Shown one piece after another: positions 1-6,038 of a stretch of DNA of 21,168 nucleotides. The number at the start of each line of letters is the position of its first letter. Positions within the stretch are counted from its first letter, which is position 1. The notes under the pieces were generated by a model. It saw only the letters and a program-made list of their open reading frames with translations. It did no database searches and was not told where the DNA came from. The position numbers and the translations under genes were made by a program. Origin of the DNA: DAOTKC01 sp035449045 (GTDB taxonomy: Bacteria; Bacillota; Clostridia; Christensenellales; CAG-917); NCBI GenBank assembly GCA_035449045.1, contig DAOTKC010000027.1:1-21168 (forward strand), given 5' to 3'.

Positions 1-1120
1 CGAAAAGCTTATAGGCGTCTTGGCTCGAAGAGGTGTTGTAAACCTTGATGTCGTCAAGCGTAACCGTGACGGCAAAGCGGTTTGTGGTGGAGTTAAGAAC
101 GAGTTTGAGGTAAAGCGAATCGAAATCGCCCGCTTCGGTCTTGGTGTAGCCGACTATAACATCGGGGAATTTAGCCGAAGTGACTACTTCCTTCAAAGCG
201 CCGCCGAGGATGGCTTCGCCGCCGAGAATGCCGGGCAGAATGGCCTTGATGCCGCCGGAGTTGGCGAGGTTGAGCTCATAGCCCTTGCCGCCCGCAACGG
301 GGCTGGCCTTGCCGAAGGAGAGAACTTTGTCAACCGCGACAAGGATGTCGAGCAGTTTATAGATGCCCGCGGTTTCATCCTTCTCGATGTTAAGCGAACC
401 GAGGAGCGCGCCGACGGGACCGGCCTTGAGGTCGTCCAGAATCTTATCGAGGTCAAGACCCAATATCGCGAGGAGCTTGTTGAGCGTCAAATCGAGAGTG
501 TAATCCTCGCCGAAGTCGTCCGTAATCGCGTTAATGTTTTCCCAAAGCTTGCCTTCTATCGGATCGCCGTTTTCGTCGATGCCGAGGAAGCCGGCAACCG
601 CCGAGGACCAGACCGCGCTTTGGCCGGGGTCGGCTCCGGGATTCAGAACGAGCGGAATCCTATAAATCTCATCTTCGTCCGCGCTGAGGTTGGAAGAAAG
701 ATAAACGTTTTCGGAATCGTTCAAGAAGTAATAGAGTTTCAATGTAAGGAATTTGATTTGGGCATCGATCATGACAGCCGAATCGGCCATACCGCCGTCG
801 ACGTCAATAAAAGCTTTGATATTGAGATCGATGGGGAGAGTGGCACCGGTGGCACCCTTGCCCGTATCAATCAAGACGGATGCCGACAGCTCTAACGCCA
901 TATCTTTGGTGGCGTCAACTTCATCTTTATTGCCTATCGTATTGCCTGTTTTGAATAGGTCGTTAAAGAACTGAGCCGCCGTTATTTTGCCGTCGCCTTG
1001 TATTTGGTCGTCATCATCATCATCTGAACCCTTCTTCTTGTTGTTGCAAGCAGCAAGAGCCACGACGAGGATTAATGCCAAAATCAATATCAACAGCTTT
1101 TTGATATCAAATTTTTTCAT
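1..1120 (-). CDS. Putative lipoprotein, C-terminus cut off by the window edge
   Basis: The frame is open from an ATG at 1120 to the window start, so about 373 residues are visible and the C-terminus is missing. The start is set by an AGGAGG ribosome site five bases upstream. Residues 1-25 are a type II signal peptide: MKKFDIKK, a hydrophobic run, then the lipobox LAAC with the lipid-modified Cys at 25. A short Asn/Lys stretch and six Asp residues follow, a typical flexible linker. The rest is a secreted domain rich in Asp, Leu and Gly, with alternating beta-like segments such as KLYYFLNDSENVYLSS. I do not recognise a family. It may be a cell-surface protein of the 'LppX/LolA-like' sort, but that is a guess from texture. 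It has its own strong promoter and no visible partner gene. Confidence 0.8.
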   Translation of the reverse strand, partial: MKKFDIKKLLILILALILVVALAACNNKKKGSDDDDDDQIQGDGKITAAQFFNDLFKTGNTIGNKDEVDATKDMALELSASVLIDTGKGATGATLPIDLNIKAFIDVDGGMADSAVMIDAQIKFLTLKLYYFLNDSENVYLSSNLSADEDEIYRIPLVLNPGADPGQSAVWSSAVAGFLGIDENGDPIEGKLWENINAITDDFGEDYTLDLTLNKLLAILGLDLDKILDDLKAGPVGALLGSLNIEKDETAGIYKLLDILVAVDKVLSFGKASPVAGGKGYELNLANSGGIKAILPGILGGEAILGGALKEVVTSAKFPDVIVGYTKTEAGDFDSLYLKLVLNSTTNRFAVTVTLDDIKVYNTSSSQDAYKLF

Positions 1121-1153
1121 AAAAACCTCCTGAATAATTTGGGATCTTAGTCC

Positions 1154-1182
1154 ATTATAAACTAAGGCGAATTGAGTGTCAA
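1154..1182 (-). promoter_or_regulatory. Sigma-A type promoter of the lipoprotein gene
   Basis: On the minus strand the -35 box TTGACA (1182-1177) and the -10 box TATAAT (1159-1154) both match consensus, 17 bases apart. Transcription should start near 1147, about 27 bases before the lipoprotein ATG. Confidence 0.85.
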
Positions 1183-1404
1183 CATTTATTTATTTTTGTT
1201 TATTTAAAATGCGGTATTATTGAGATTGCGCCCGCATACGCGCATTTACAGTATAGTAGGCAAGCAAGTGTCCGCTTTATAATTAAACCTAAGCCTTTCA
1301 AGCTTTATTGGGAAAGGAAATTCGGGAGTCTTCTTTAGCCTTGAAAATCATTCGGGCAAGCCGAAAAACACGGCAATATAACTTAAATCATATAATAAAT
1401 CTTA

Positions 1405-1428
1405 GGCGGGAATATCCCGCCGATTTTT
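1405..1428 (+). terminator. Terminator-like hairpin in the leader of the next gene
   Basis: GGCGGGA (1405-1411) and TCCCGCC (1415-1421) form a 7-bp GC-rich stem with a 3-base loop, followed by a run of five T at 1424-1428. It lies 27 bases upstream of the ATG at 1455, so it could act as an attenuator. The rest of the 1121-1454 gap is AT-rich; I could not assign a convincing plus-strand promoter in it. Confidence 0.45.
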
Positions 1429-1454
1429 ACCGCCTATTGCGGAATGGAGGAATT

Positions 1455-2018
1455 ATGTTTTTGAATATGTCTTCGGCAAACTGCCTGACGCCAAGGCAGC
1501 TCGATCTTCTCAACACCTTGCGAAGGCTTTGGATTGAGCACGTTCTTTGGACGAGAATGTTCATCGAGAGCACGGCATTCGATCTCGACAACCTGGACGC
1601 CGTCACCAAGCGGTTGCTTCGAAACCCCGCCGATTTCGCCGACGTTCTGAGGCCGCTCTACGGCAACCAAGTCGCCGCAAGGTTTGAAAAGCTCTTCACC
1701 GACCATCTTCTTATCGCGGCTGATTTAGTGAACGCCGCCAAAGCGGGCGACAATAAAAAAGTTGAGGAGGCGCGCAGACAGTGGTATATGAACGCCGACG
1801 AAATCGCCGAATTTCTAGGCTCGATAAATCCCTATTTCAATACCAAGCTGTGGCGGAATATGCTCAATGAGCACCTCCGCATGACGGAAAACGAAGCCGT
1901 CCAAATTCTGACGGGAAAATATCCCGAGAGCATCGTCCAATACGACGCCATTCAAAAGCAGGCACTGGACATGGCGGACGATATGGCTTACGGAATAATG
2001 CGCCAGTTCAGAATATAA
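1455..2018 (+). CDS. Conserved helical protein of unknown function (187 aa)
   Basis: I chose the ATG at 1455 because GGAGG ends four bases before it; the frame stays open upstream to 1308, but that part has no ribosome site and crosses a hairpin. The protein is almost all helix, soluble, with no signal peptide. It resembles a small clostridial family with motifs like LLNTxRxLWxxHVxWTRM and NADEIAxFLGxINPY, from memory often labelled 'acetylglutamate kinase'; no kinase motif is visible here, so I treat that label as unreliable. The two halves look related: FEKLFTDHLLIAADLV matches WRNMLNEHLRMTENEAV, and WYMNADEIAEFLGSI matches ALDMADDMAYGI, which suggests a duplicated helical hairpin. Conserved-looking His residues in DHL and EHL could bind metal, but that is speculation. 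No operon partner. Confidence 0.8.
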   Translation: MFLNMSSANCLTPRQLDLLNTLRRLWIEHVLWTRMFIESTAFDLDNLDAVTKRLLRNPADFADVLRPLYGNQVAARFEKLFTDHLLIAADLVNAAKAGDNKKVEEARRQWYMNADEIAEFLGSINPYFNTKLWRNMLNEHLRMTENEAVQILTGKYPESIVQYDAIQKQALDMADDMAYGIMRQFRI

Positions 2019-2211
2019 CCGTATTGCTTTAGCCGCAAGCCTACATATTTAATTCCCATCGGATGAGTTCATTTAATGGGGGAAAGCTTCTCGTTTGGTT
2101 TTTTAGAATGTAATGAGAATGGATTTTATTCATAATTATTGATTTTTTATTAATTAAATATATTTAATATAAAATATAAGGGCGCGACCTTTTGCTCCCC
2201 GCAAAGTCACA
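2019..2211. other. AT-rich gene-free stretch
   Basis: The spacer after the helical protein gene holds no reading frame or RNA gene that I can support. It is very AT-rich and contains a 16-base perfect palindrome at 2153-2168 (ATTAAATATATTTAAT). It ends at the bidirectional terminator. Confidence 0.6.
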
Positions 2212-2245
2212 AAAAAAACCGTCGAAAACGACGGTTTTTCTTTTT
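2212..2245. terminator. Bidirectional intrinsic terminator between the helical protein gene and groEL
   Basis: AAAACCGTCG (2215-2224) pairs with CGACGGTTTT (2229-2238) around an AAAA loop. A T-rich tail follows on the plus strand and a T8 tail on the minus strand, so it can end both the convergent groESL transcript and the upstream plus-strand gene. Confidence 0.9.
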
Positions 2246-2256
2246 AATTTTTCCTC

Positions 2257-2307
2257 CACCGCGAGCATAGCGAGCGATTTCACCGCGAGCATAGCGAGCG
2301 ATTTCAC
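2257..2307. repeat. Two tandem copies of a 24-bp unit
   Basis: The unit at 2257-2280 is repeated exactly at 2281-2304, and three bases of a third copy follow. Each unit contains GCGAGC-ATA-GCGAGC, itself a short direct repeat. It lies between the groEL stop and the terminator, so it is transcribed in the 3' end of the groESL mRNA. It does not form a clear hairpin. Confidence 0.85.
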
Positions 2308-2308
2308 T

Positions 2309-2334
2309 GTATTAATTTCATCCGAAATTAATAC
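2309..2334 (-). other. AT-rich hairpin overlapping the groEL stop codon
   Basis: GTATTAATTTC (2309-2319) and GAAATTAATAC (2324-2334) form a perfect 11-bp stem with a 4-base loop. The groEL stop codon lies inside it. There is no T tract directly after it, so it is not a standard terminator; it may protect the 3' end of the mRNA. Confidence 0.55.
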
Positions 2335-3947
2335 ATATCGTGTTGCGGCATTGCGGGAGCTGCGGGAGGCTCGGGGATGTCGGCGACGATGGAATCGGTG
2401 GTGAGCAGCGCCGCGGCAACCGAAGCGGCGTTTTGAAGCGCAGTCCTCGCGACCTTGGTCGGGTCGAGAATGCCTGCTTCTACCATATCGCAGAAGCGGT
2501 CGCGGAGCGCGTCGTAGCCGAAATGGGGCTTGCCCGCGCGCTTTACTTCGTTGATTACTACGCCGCCGTCGACGCCGGCGTTTTCGGAGATTTGACGGAT
2601 TGGCGCCTCAAGCGCTTTTATTACGATGTTCGCGCCCGTCTTGACGTCGCCGTCTAAGTCGGCGCAGGCCGCCTTGACCTTGTCGGAGATGGACAGCAAG
2701 GCAACGCCGCCGCCCGGCACTATGCCCTCTTCAACCGCGGCGCGGGTAGCCGCGAGCGCGTCCTCGAAGCGGAGCTTCTTCTCTTTCATTTCGACCTCTG
2801 TGGCCGCGCCGACGCCTATTACGGCAACGCCGCCGGCGAGCTTGGCCAGCCGTTCCATAAGCTTTTCTTTATCGTATTCGCTGGTGGTTTCGGCAATCTG
2901 GGCCCTGATGCTGGCAACGCGCGCTTTGATGTCCTCGGGGTCGCCCGCGCCGCCGATTATGGTGGTGTTGTCCTTGTCGACTTTGACGGTCTTGGCTCTG
3001 CCGAGCATCGACATATCGGTGTTCTTGAGCTCGAGGCCGAGGTCGCTCGTTATCACGGTGGCGCCTGTCAGAATGGCGAGGTCCTCAAGCATTGCCTTGC
3101 GGCGGTCGCCGAAGCCGGGGGCTTTGACGGCCACGCAGGACAGCACTCCCTTCAGTTTATTTAATATAAGCGTGGTCAGCGCTTCGCCTTCGATGTCTTC
3201 GGCGATAATTAAAAGCCTTGCGCCCGACTTGAGCACCTGCTCCAAAACGGGCAGAAGCTCTTGGATATTGCTTATCTTCTTGTCGGTGATTAAGATGACG
3301 GGATCATCCAAGACGGCTTCCATCTTGTCGGGGTTGGTCATCATATAGGGAGAAGCGTAGCCTCTGTCGAACTGCATGCCTTCGACGATGGTCAGCTCGG
3401 TCTTCAAGGTCTTGCCCTCGTCGATAGTGATAACGCCGTCCTTTCCGACTTTGTCCATAGCCTCGGCGATAAGGTTGCCAATCGTTTCCTCGCCCGCCGA
3501 AATGCTGGCGACCTGCGCTATGGCTGTCTTGGCCGTTATGGGCTTGGAAATCTTTTTGAGTTCCTCGACGGCGGCTTCCGTCGCCATCGCTATGCCGCGC
3601 TTCAAAATCATGGGGTTGGCGCCCGCGGCGATATTTTTCAGCCCTTCTTTAATTATAGTCTGCGCGAGCAGCGCAGCCGTGGATGTGCCGTCGCCCGCGA
3701 CGTCGTTGGTCTTGACCGAGACTTCCTTGATTATTTGGGCGCCCATGTTCTCAAAGGCGTCGGGAAGCTCGATTTCCTTCGCTATCGTGACGCCGTCGTT
3801 GGTGATGAGGGGCGTTCCGAATTTTTTATCCAGCACGACATTTCTGCCCTTGGGGCCGAGCGTGCTCTTTACGATGTTTGCCACTACGTCGGCACCGGCT
3901 TCAATAGCTTTTCTGGCCTCGGCGCCGTATTTGAATTGCTTTGCCAT
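2328..3947 (-). CDS. groEL: Chaperonin GroEL (60 kDa subunit)
   Basis: This is the large chaperonin subunit. It forms a double seven-membered ring in the cytoplasm and refolds proteins using ATP together with GroES. The 539-residue length is normal. The start MAKQFKYGAEARKAI, the ATP-site segments NDGVTIAKEI and AGDGTSTAALLAQ, and the later motif EEGIVPGGGVAL are all intact; the acidic residue of RFEDALAATRA matches the ATP-hydrolysis Asp398 of E. coli GroEL. The C-terminus is unusual: it ends PEPPAAPAMPQHDMY and lacks the Gly-Gly-Met repeats that line the cavity in many GroELs. The gene sits 20 bases after groES in the same transcript. A GGGAGG lies 11 bases before the ATG, and a second AGGAA abuts it. 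Confidence 0.99.
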   Translation of the reverse strand: MAKQFKYGAEARKAIEAGADVVANIVKSTLGPKGRNVVLDKKFGTPLITNDGVTIAKEIELPDAFENMGAQIIKEVSVKTNDVAGDGTSTAALLAQTIIKEGLKNIAAGANPMILKRGIAMATEAAVEELKKISKPITAKTAIAQVASISAGEETIGNLIAEAMDKVGKDGVITIDEGKTLKTELTIVEGMQFDRGYASPYMMTNPDKMEAVLDDPVILITDKKISNIQELLPVLEQVLKSGARLLIIAEDIEGEALTTLILNKLKGVLSCVAVKAPGFGDRRKAMLEDLAILTGATVITSDLGLELKNTDMSMLGRAKTVKVDKDNTTIIGGAGDPEDIKARVASIRAQIAETTSEYDKEKLMERLAKLAGGVAVIGVGAATEVEMKEKKLRFEDALAATRAAVEEGIVPGGGVALLSISDKVKAACADLDGDVKTGANIVIKALEAPIRQISENAGVDGGVVINEVKRAGKPHFGYDALRDRFCDMVEAGILDPTKVARTALQNAASVAAALLTTDSIVADIPEPPAAPAMPQHDMY

Positions 3948-3967
3948 TTCCTAAATTACCTCCCGTA

Positions 3968-4252
3968 TTATTCGATGATTGCTAAAATGTCGCTTTGGCG
4001 GACAATGGTCACTTCCTCGCCGTCGAGTTTAAAGTCGCTTCCCGAATACTTGCTGTAAAGCACCTTATCGCCGACTTTGACCTGCATTTTGACTTCCTTG
4101 CCGTCAACGAGCCCGCCCGGGCCTACCGCCAACACTTTGGCGACTTGCGGTTTTTCCTTGGCGACGCTGGGAAGCACGATGCCGCCCGCGCTCTTGTCCT
4201 CGGTTTCGACTGCCTTCAAAACTACTTTGTCAAACAACGGTTTCAGTTCCAT
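3968..4252 (-). CDS. groES: Co-chaperonin GroES (10 kDa subunit)
   Basis: GroES forms the seven-membered lid of the GroEL cage. At 94 residues it has the normal length. It begins MELKPLFDKVVLKAVE, carries the mobile-loop region around TEDKSAGGIVLPSVAKEKP, and continues with GKVLAVGPG-like and VGDKVLYSKYSGS segments typical of the family. It is the first gene of the groES-groEL operon. An AGGAGG ribosome site lies just upstream (CCTCC at 4260-4264 on the plus strand). Its promoter is close to perfect. I see no CIRCE element (TTAGCACTC-N9-GAGTGCTAA), the usual HrcA operator of Gram-positive groESL operons. Confidence 0.98.
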   Translation of the reverse strand: MELKPLFDKVVLKAVETEDKSAGGIVLPSVAKEKPQVAKVLAVGPGGLVDGKEVKMQVKVGDKVLYSKYSGSDFKLDGEEVTIVRQSDILAIIE

Positions 4253-4324
4253 TTTATACCTCCTATTTGGGTTATTATATGTAATTTTTTAATGAAAACA
4301 AATAAATGCCGTTAAGCATTAGAC

Positions 4325-4353
4325 ATTATAGTATCCTTCCCATTTTTTGTCAA
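4325..4353 (-). promoter_or_regulatory. Sigma-A type promoter of groES-groEL
   Basis: On the minus strand TTGACA (4353-4348) and TATAAT (4330-4325) match consensus exactly, with 17 bases between. The start site should be near 4318, giving a leader of about 65 bases. No inverted repeat that looks like a CIRCE operator overlaps it. Confidence 0.9.
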
Positions 4354-4423
4354 TTATTTGATAATATGAAATTAATCGGGTTAATGCGGAATTTTACCTC
4401 ATTTTCAAAAACCAAAATATATC

Positions 4424-4452
4424 TTGTCAAAACGCCTTGGCGATATTATAAT
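4424..4452 (+). promoter_or_regulatory. Sigma-A type promoter of the dCMP deaminase gene
   Basis: TTGTCA (4424-4429) and TATAAT (4447-4452) are separated by 17 bases. The start site should be near 4459, about 18 bases before the ATG. It is divergent from the groESL promoter, with about 70 bases between the two -35 boxes. Confidence 0.85.
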
Positions 4453-4476
4453 AAACTAAAAAACCGGAGCTTTTTT

Positions 4477-4935
4477 ATGGATAAATGGGACCAGCGGTTT
4501 ATGGATATGGCGACTAAGGTCGCGACTTGGTCGAGCTGCTTTAGAACGGGCAGGCAGGTAGGCGCACTAGTCACTAAGAACAAGCGCATACTTACTACGG
4601 GCTACAACGGCGCGCCCAGCGGGATAACGAGCTGCGTCGAGAAAGGCCGCTGCATGCGCGACGACATGAACATTCCCTCGGGCACCCGCCATGAGCTCTG
4701 CTACGCCGTCCACGCCGAGCAAAACGCCATCATTCAGGCCGCCAAGCTGGGCGTATCGCTGGAGGGCGCAACGATGTATTGCACCCACCACCCCTGCGTC
4801 ATTTGTGCCAAGATGATTGTCAACAGCGGAATAAAGCGCGTCGTCTATCTCATAGACTACCCCGACGAGTTTGCCGCCCGCATTTTAGCCGAGGGCGAAG
4901 TTTCCGTCGAGCGTTTCGAGCCGCGCGCCTGTTAA
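4477..4935 (+). CDS. comEB: dCMP deaminase, ComEB type
   Basis: The enzyme deaminates dCMP to dUMP, the precursor of dTMP, in the cytoplasm. The start at 4477 is chosen because a GGAG lies eight bases upstream and the promoter lies just before it; the frame is open further upstream but crosses that promoter. The 152-residue product has the zinc-dependent cytidine-deaminase signature: HAE at 79-81 supplies one zinc ligand and the catalytic Glu, and PCVIC at 106-110 supplies two Cys ligands. GYNGAPSG at 42-49 is typical of the dCMP deaminase branch, and Cys53, Cys59 and His72 fit a second, structural metal site seen in some members. It is a single-gene unit followed by a terminator. The name comEB reflects family membership, not evidence of a competence role. 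Confidence 0.93.
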   Translation: MDKWDQRFMDMATKVATWSSCFRTGRQVGALVTKNKRILTTGYNGAPSGITSCVEKGRCMRDDMNIPSGTRHELCYAVHAEQNAIIQAAKLGVSLEGATMYCTHHPCVICAKMIVNSGIKRVVYLIDYPDEFAARILAEGEVSVERFEPRAC

Positions 4936-4995
4936 TACTTATTTTTTTGAGCCTTCTTAATAGCTGAAAAAATCTCGATTTAACATTATAAAATT

Positions 4996-5030
4996 ATTGC
5001 ATGGCAACCCCGAGCCATGCAATTTTTTAT
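4996..5030 (+). terminator. Intrinsic terminator after the dCMP deaminase gene
   Basis: ATTGCATGGC (4996-5005) pairs with GCCATGCAAT (5014-5023) around an 8-base loop. A T-rich tail follows. Confidence 0.92.
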
Positions 5031-5097
5031 GCCAACGATTTTAGGGTGATCTAAAAATCACAAATTCTAAAAATATTTTTACAAGGCTAAAAAAATG

Positions 5098-5125
5098 TTG
5101 ACAAATTTTACGGTTTTGCTATAAT
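5098..5125 (+). promoter_or_regulatory. Sigma-A type promoter of the regulator-pot operon
   Basis: TTGACA (5098-5103) and TATAAT (5120-5125) are 16 bases apart. Transcription should start near 5132, about 220 bases before the first start codon, which leaves an unusually long 5' leader. Confidence 0.87.
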
Positions 5126-5152
5126 TCCGTTTATCGCGCGTTTAGTAATTTT

Positions 5153-5212
5153 AAACTTTGAGATTAGAGCGGCTTTACTCGCTAAACTCGAAGTTTATTA
5201 TTATTAAAGCCG
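5153..5212 (+). promoter_or_regulatory. Possible H-type pseudoknot in the 5' leader; candidate regulatory RNA
   Basis: AAACTTTGAG (5153-5162) can pair with CTCGAAGTTT (5187-5196) over ten pairs, one of them G-U. CGGCTTTA (5170-5177), inside that loop, can pair with TAAAGCCG (5205-5212), downstream of the first stem, over eight perfect pairs. The crossing order is that of an H-type pseudoknot; connecting segments are 7, 9 and 8 bases. It lies about 20 bases after the predicted transcript start. I do not recognise it as a known riboswitch. The pairings are read from the sequence; a regulatory role is inference. Confidence 0.5.
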
Positions 5213-5309
5213 AGATTTATTGAAACCGAGAAACTTTAAATAAATAAAAAGCAAGAGGATTTACAAAAGATTAAGAAGAGAAAAGCAGAAAATTCACTTT
5301 GAGATTAGA
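5155..5309 (+). repeat. 14-base direct repeat spanning the leader
   Basis: ACTTTGAGATTAGA occurs at 5155-5168 and again at 5296-5309. The first copy includes most of the left strand of the pseudoknot stem. The second copy could compete for the same partner, or pair its CTTTGA with TCAAAG at 5328-5333 near the ribosome site. The bases between are purine-rich with no reading frame. Confidence 0.75.
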
Positions 5310-5353
5310 CAAGAGCTAGGGAAAAATTCAAAGCAAACTAAAAAAGGGGTTTT

Positions 5354-5887
5354 ATGGAAATAGGAGCAAAATTAAAGCAATTAAGGCTGCAATGCGGCAT
5401 GACGCAGGACGAGGTGGCGAGCCGCTGCGACTTGACGAAGGGTTATATTTCTCAGCTGGAAAACGAGCTGACCTCGCCTTCGATTGCCACGCTCATCGAC
5501 ATACTTTCCGCGCTCGGCAGCGACCTTCCCTCATTTTTCAAAGAAGAAGCCGAGGAGCAGATTGTCTTCTCCTCCGCCGATTTTTTTGAAAAGCAGACCG
5601 AGGAGAACAAGATAACATGGCTCGTCCCCAACAGCCAGAAAAACGAGATGGAGCCCATTTTGATGGAAATCAGCCCCGCTACGGCGACGCCCAAGGATAT
5701 GCCGCACGAGGGCGAGGAATTCGGATATGTTCTCGCGGGCGCCGTGATGCTGCATCTAGGCAAGCGCGTCTACAAGGTCAAATCGGGGGAATCGTTCTAC
5801 TTCGTCAGCAGCAAGGAGCACTTTTTGAAAAACGAGGGGAAAACCACCGCCAAAATCATTTGGGTTTCCTCGCCTCCCACTTTTTAG
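5354..5887 (+). CDS. XRE-family regulator with C-terminal cupin domain, likely control of the pot operon
   Basis: Residues 5-60 form an XRE helix-turn-helix (TQDEVASRCDLTKGYISQLE), which binds DNA. Residues 100-172 form a small beta-barrel cupin, with MPHEGEEFGYVLAG as its first motif and SKEHFLKN near the second; the His and Glu residues there may bind metal or ligand. This two-domain layout (177 residues) is that of PuuR-like regulators, several of which control polyamine uptake or breakdown. The gene precedes potABCD in the same direction with a 151-base gap and no terminator, so it probably shares a transcript and feeds back on it. The ribosome site is weak (AGGGG four bases before the ATG), which would make its translation sensitive to leader structure. 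The ligand is not shown by the sequence. Confidence 0.9.
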   Translation: MEIGAKLKQLRLQCGMTQDEVASRCDLTKGYISQLENELTSPSIATLIDILSALGSDLPSFFKEEAEEQIVFSSADFFEKQTEENKITWLVPNSQKNEMEPILMEISPATATPKDMPHEGEEFGYVLAGAVMLHLGKRVYKVKSGESFYFVSSKEHFLKNEGKTTAKIIWVSSPPTF

Positions 5888-6038
5888 CGGCATTAATCGG
5901 CAGCGGCTCGGAACAACTATTATAATTACTCCCGCCCCGCTCAATGATAATACCGCCGGAACCGTATAACAAATCTAAAAAATTTATGATAAAAGACACG
6001 AAAAATAAATCTGCATAGTTGCGGAGAAAGGAGACACT

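Noticed and set aside
20..895. Long plus-strand reading frame opposite the lipoprotein gene
   Set aside because: It has no ribosome site, and its translation looks like antisense of the real gene, which has a signal peptide, ribosome site and promoter.
1430..1436. Antiterminator strand for the hairpin at 1405-1421
   Set aside because: It lies downstream of the T tract, so it would be made too late to prevent termination; it could only affect the ribosome site.
2257..2307. CRISPR array
   Set aside because: The two copies are directly adjacent with no spacers, and there are no cas genes.
2626..3954. Two long plus-strand frames opposite groEL
   Set aside because: They are Ser/Ala-rich antisense shadows of a certain gene, without start signals.
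4253..4360. CIRCE or CtsR operator upstream of groES
   Set aside because: No TTAGCACTC/GAGTGCTAA pair and no GGTCAAA direct repeat are visible.
5921..5926. Separate promoter for potA (TATAAT)
   Set aside because: The -35 position reads CGGCAG, and the regulator gene runs on without a terminator, so I favour read-through.
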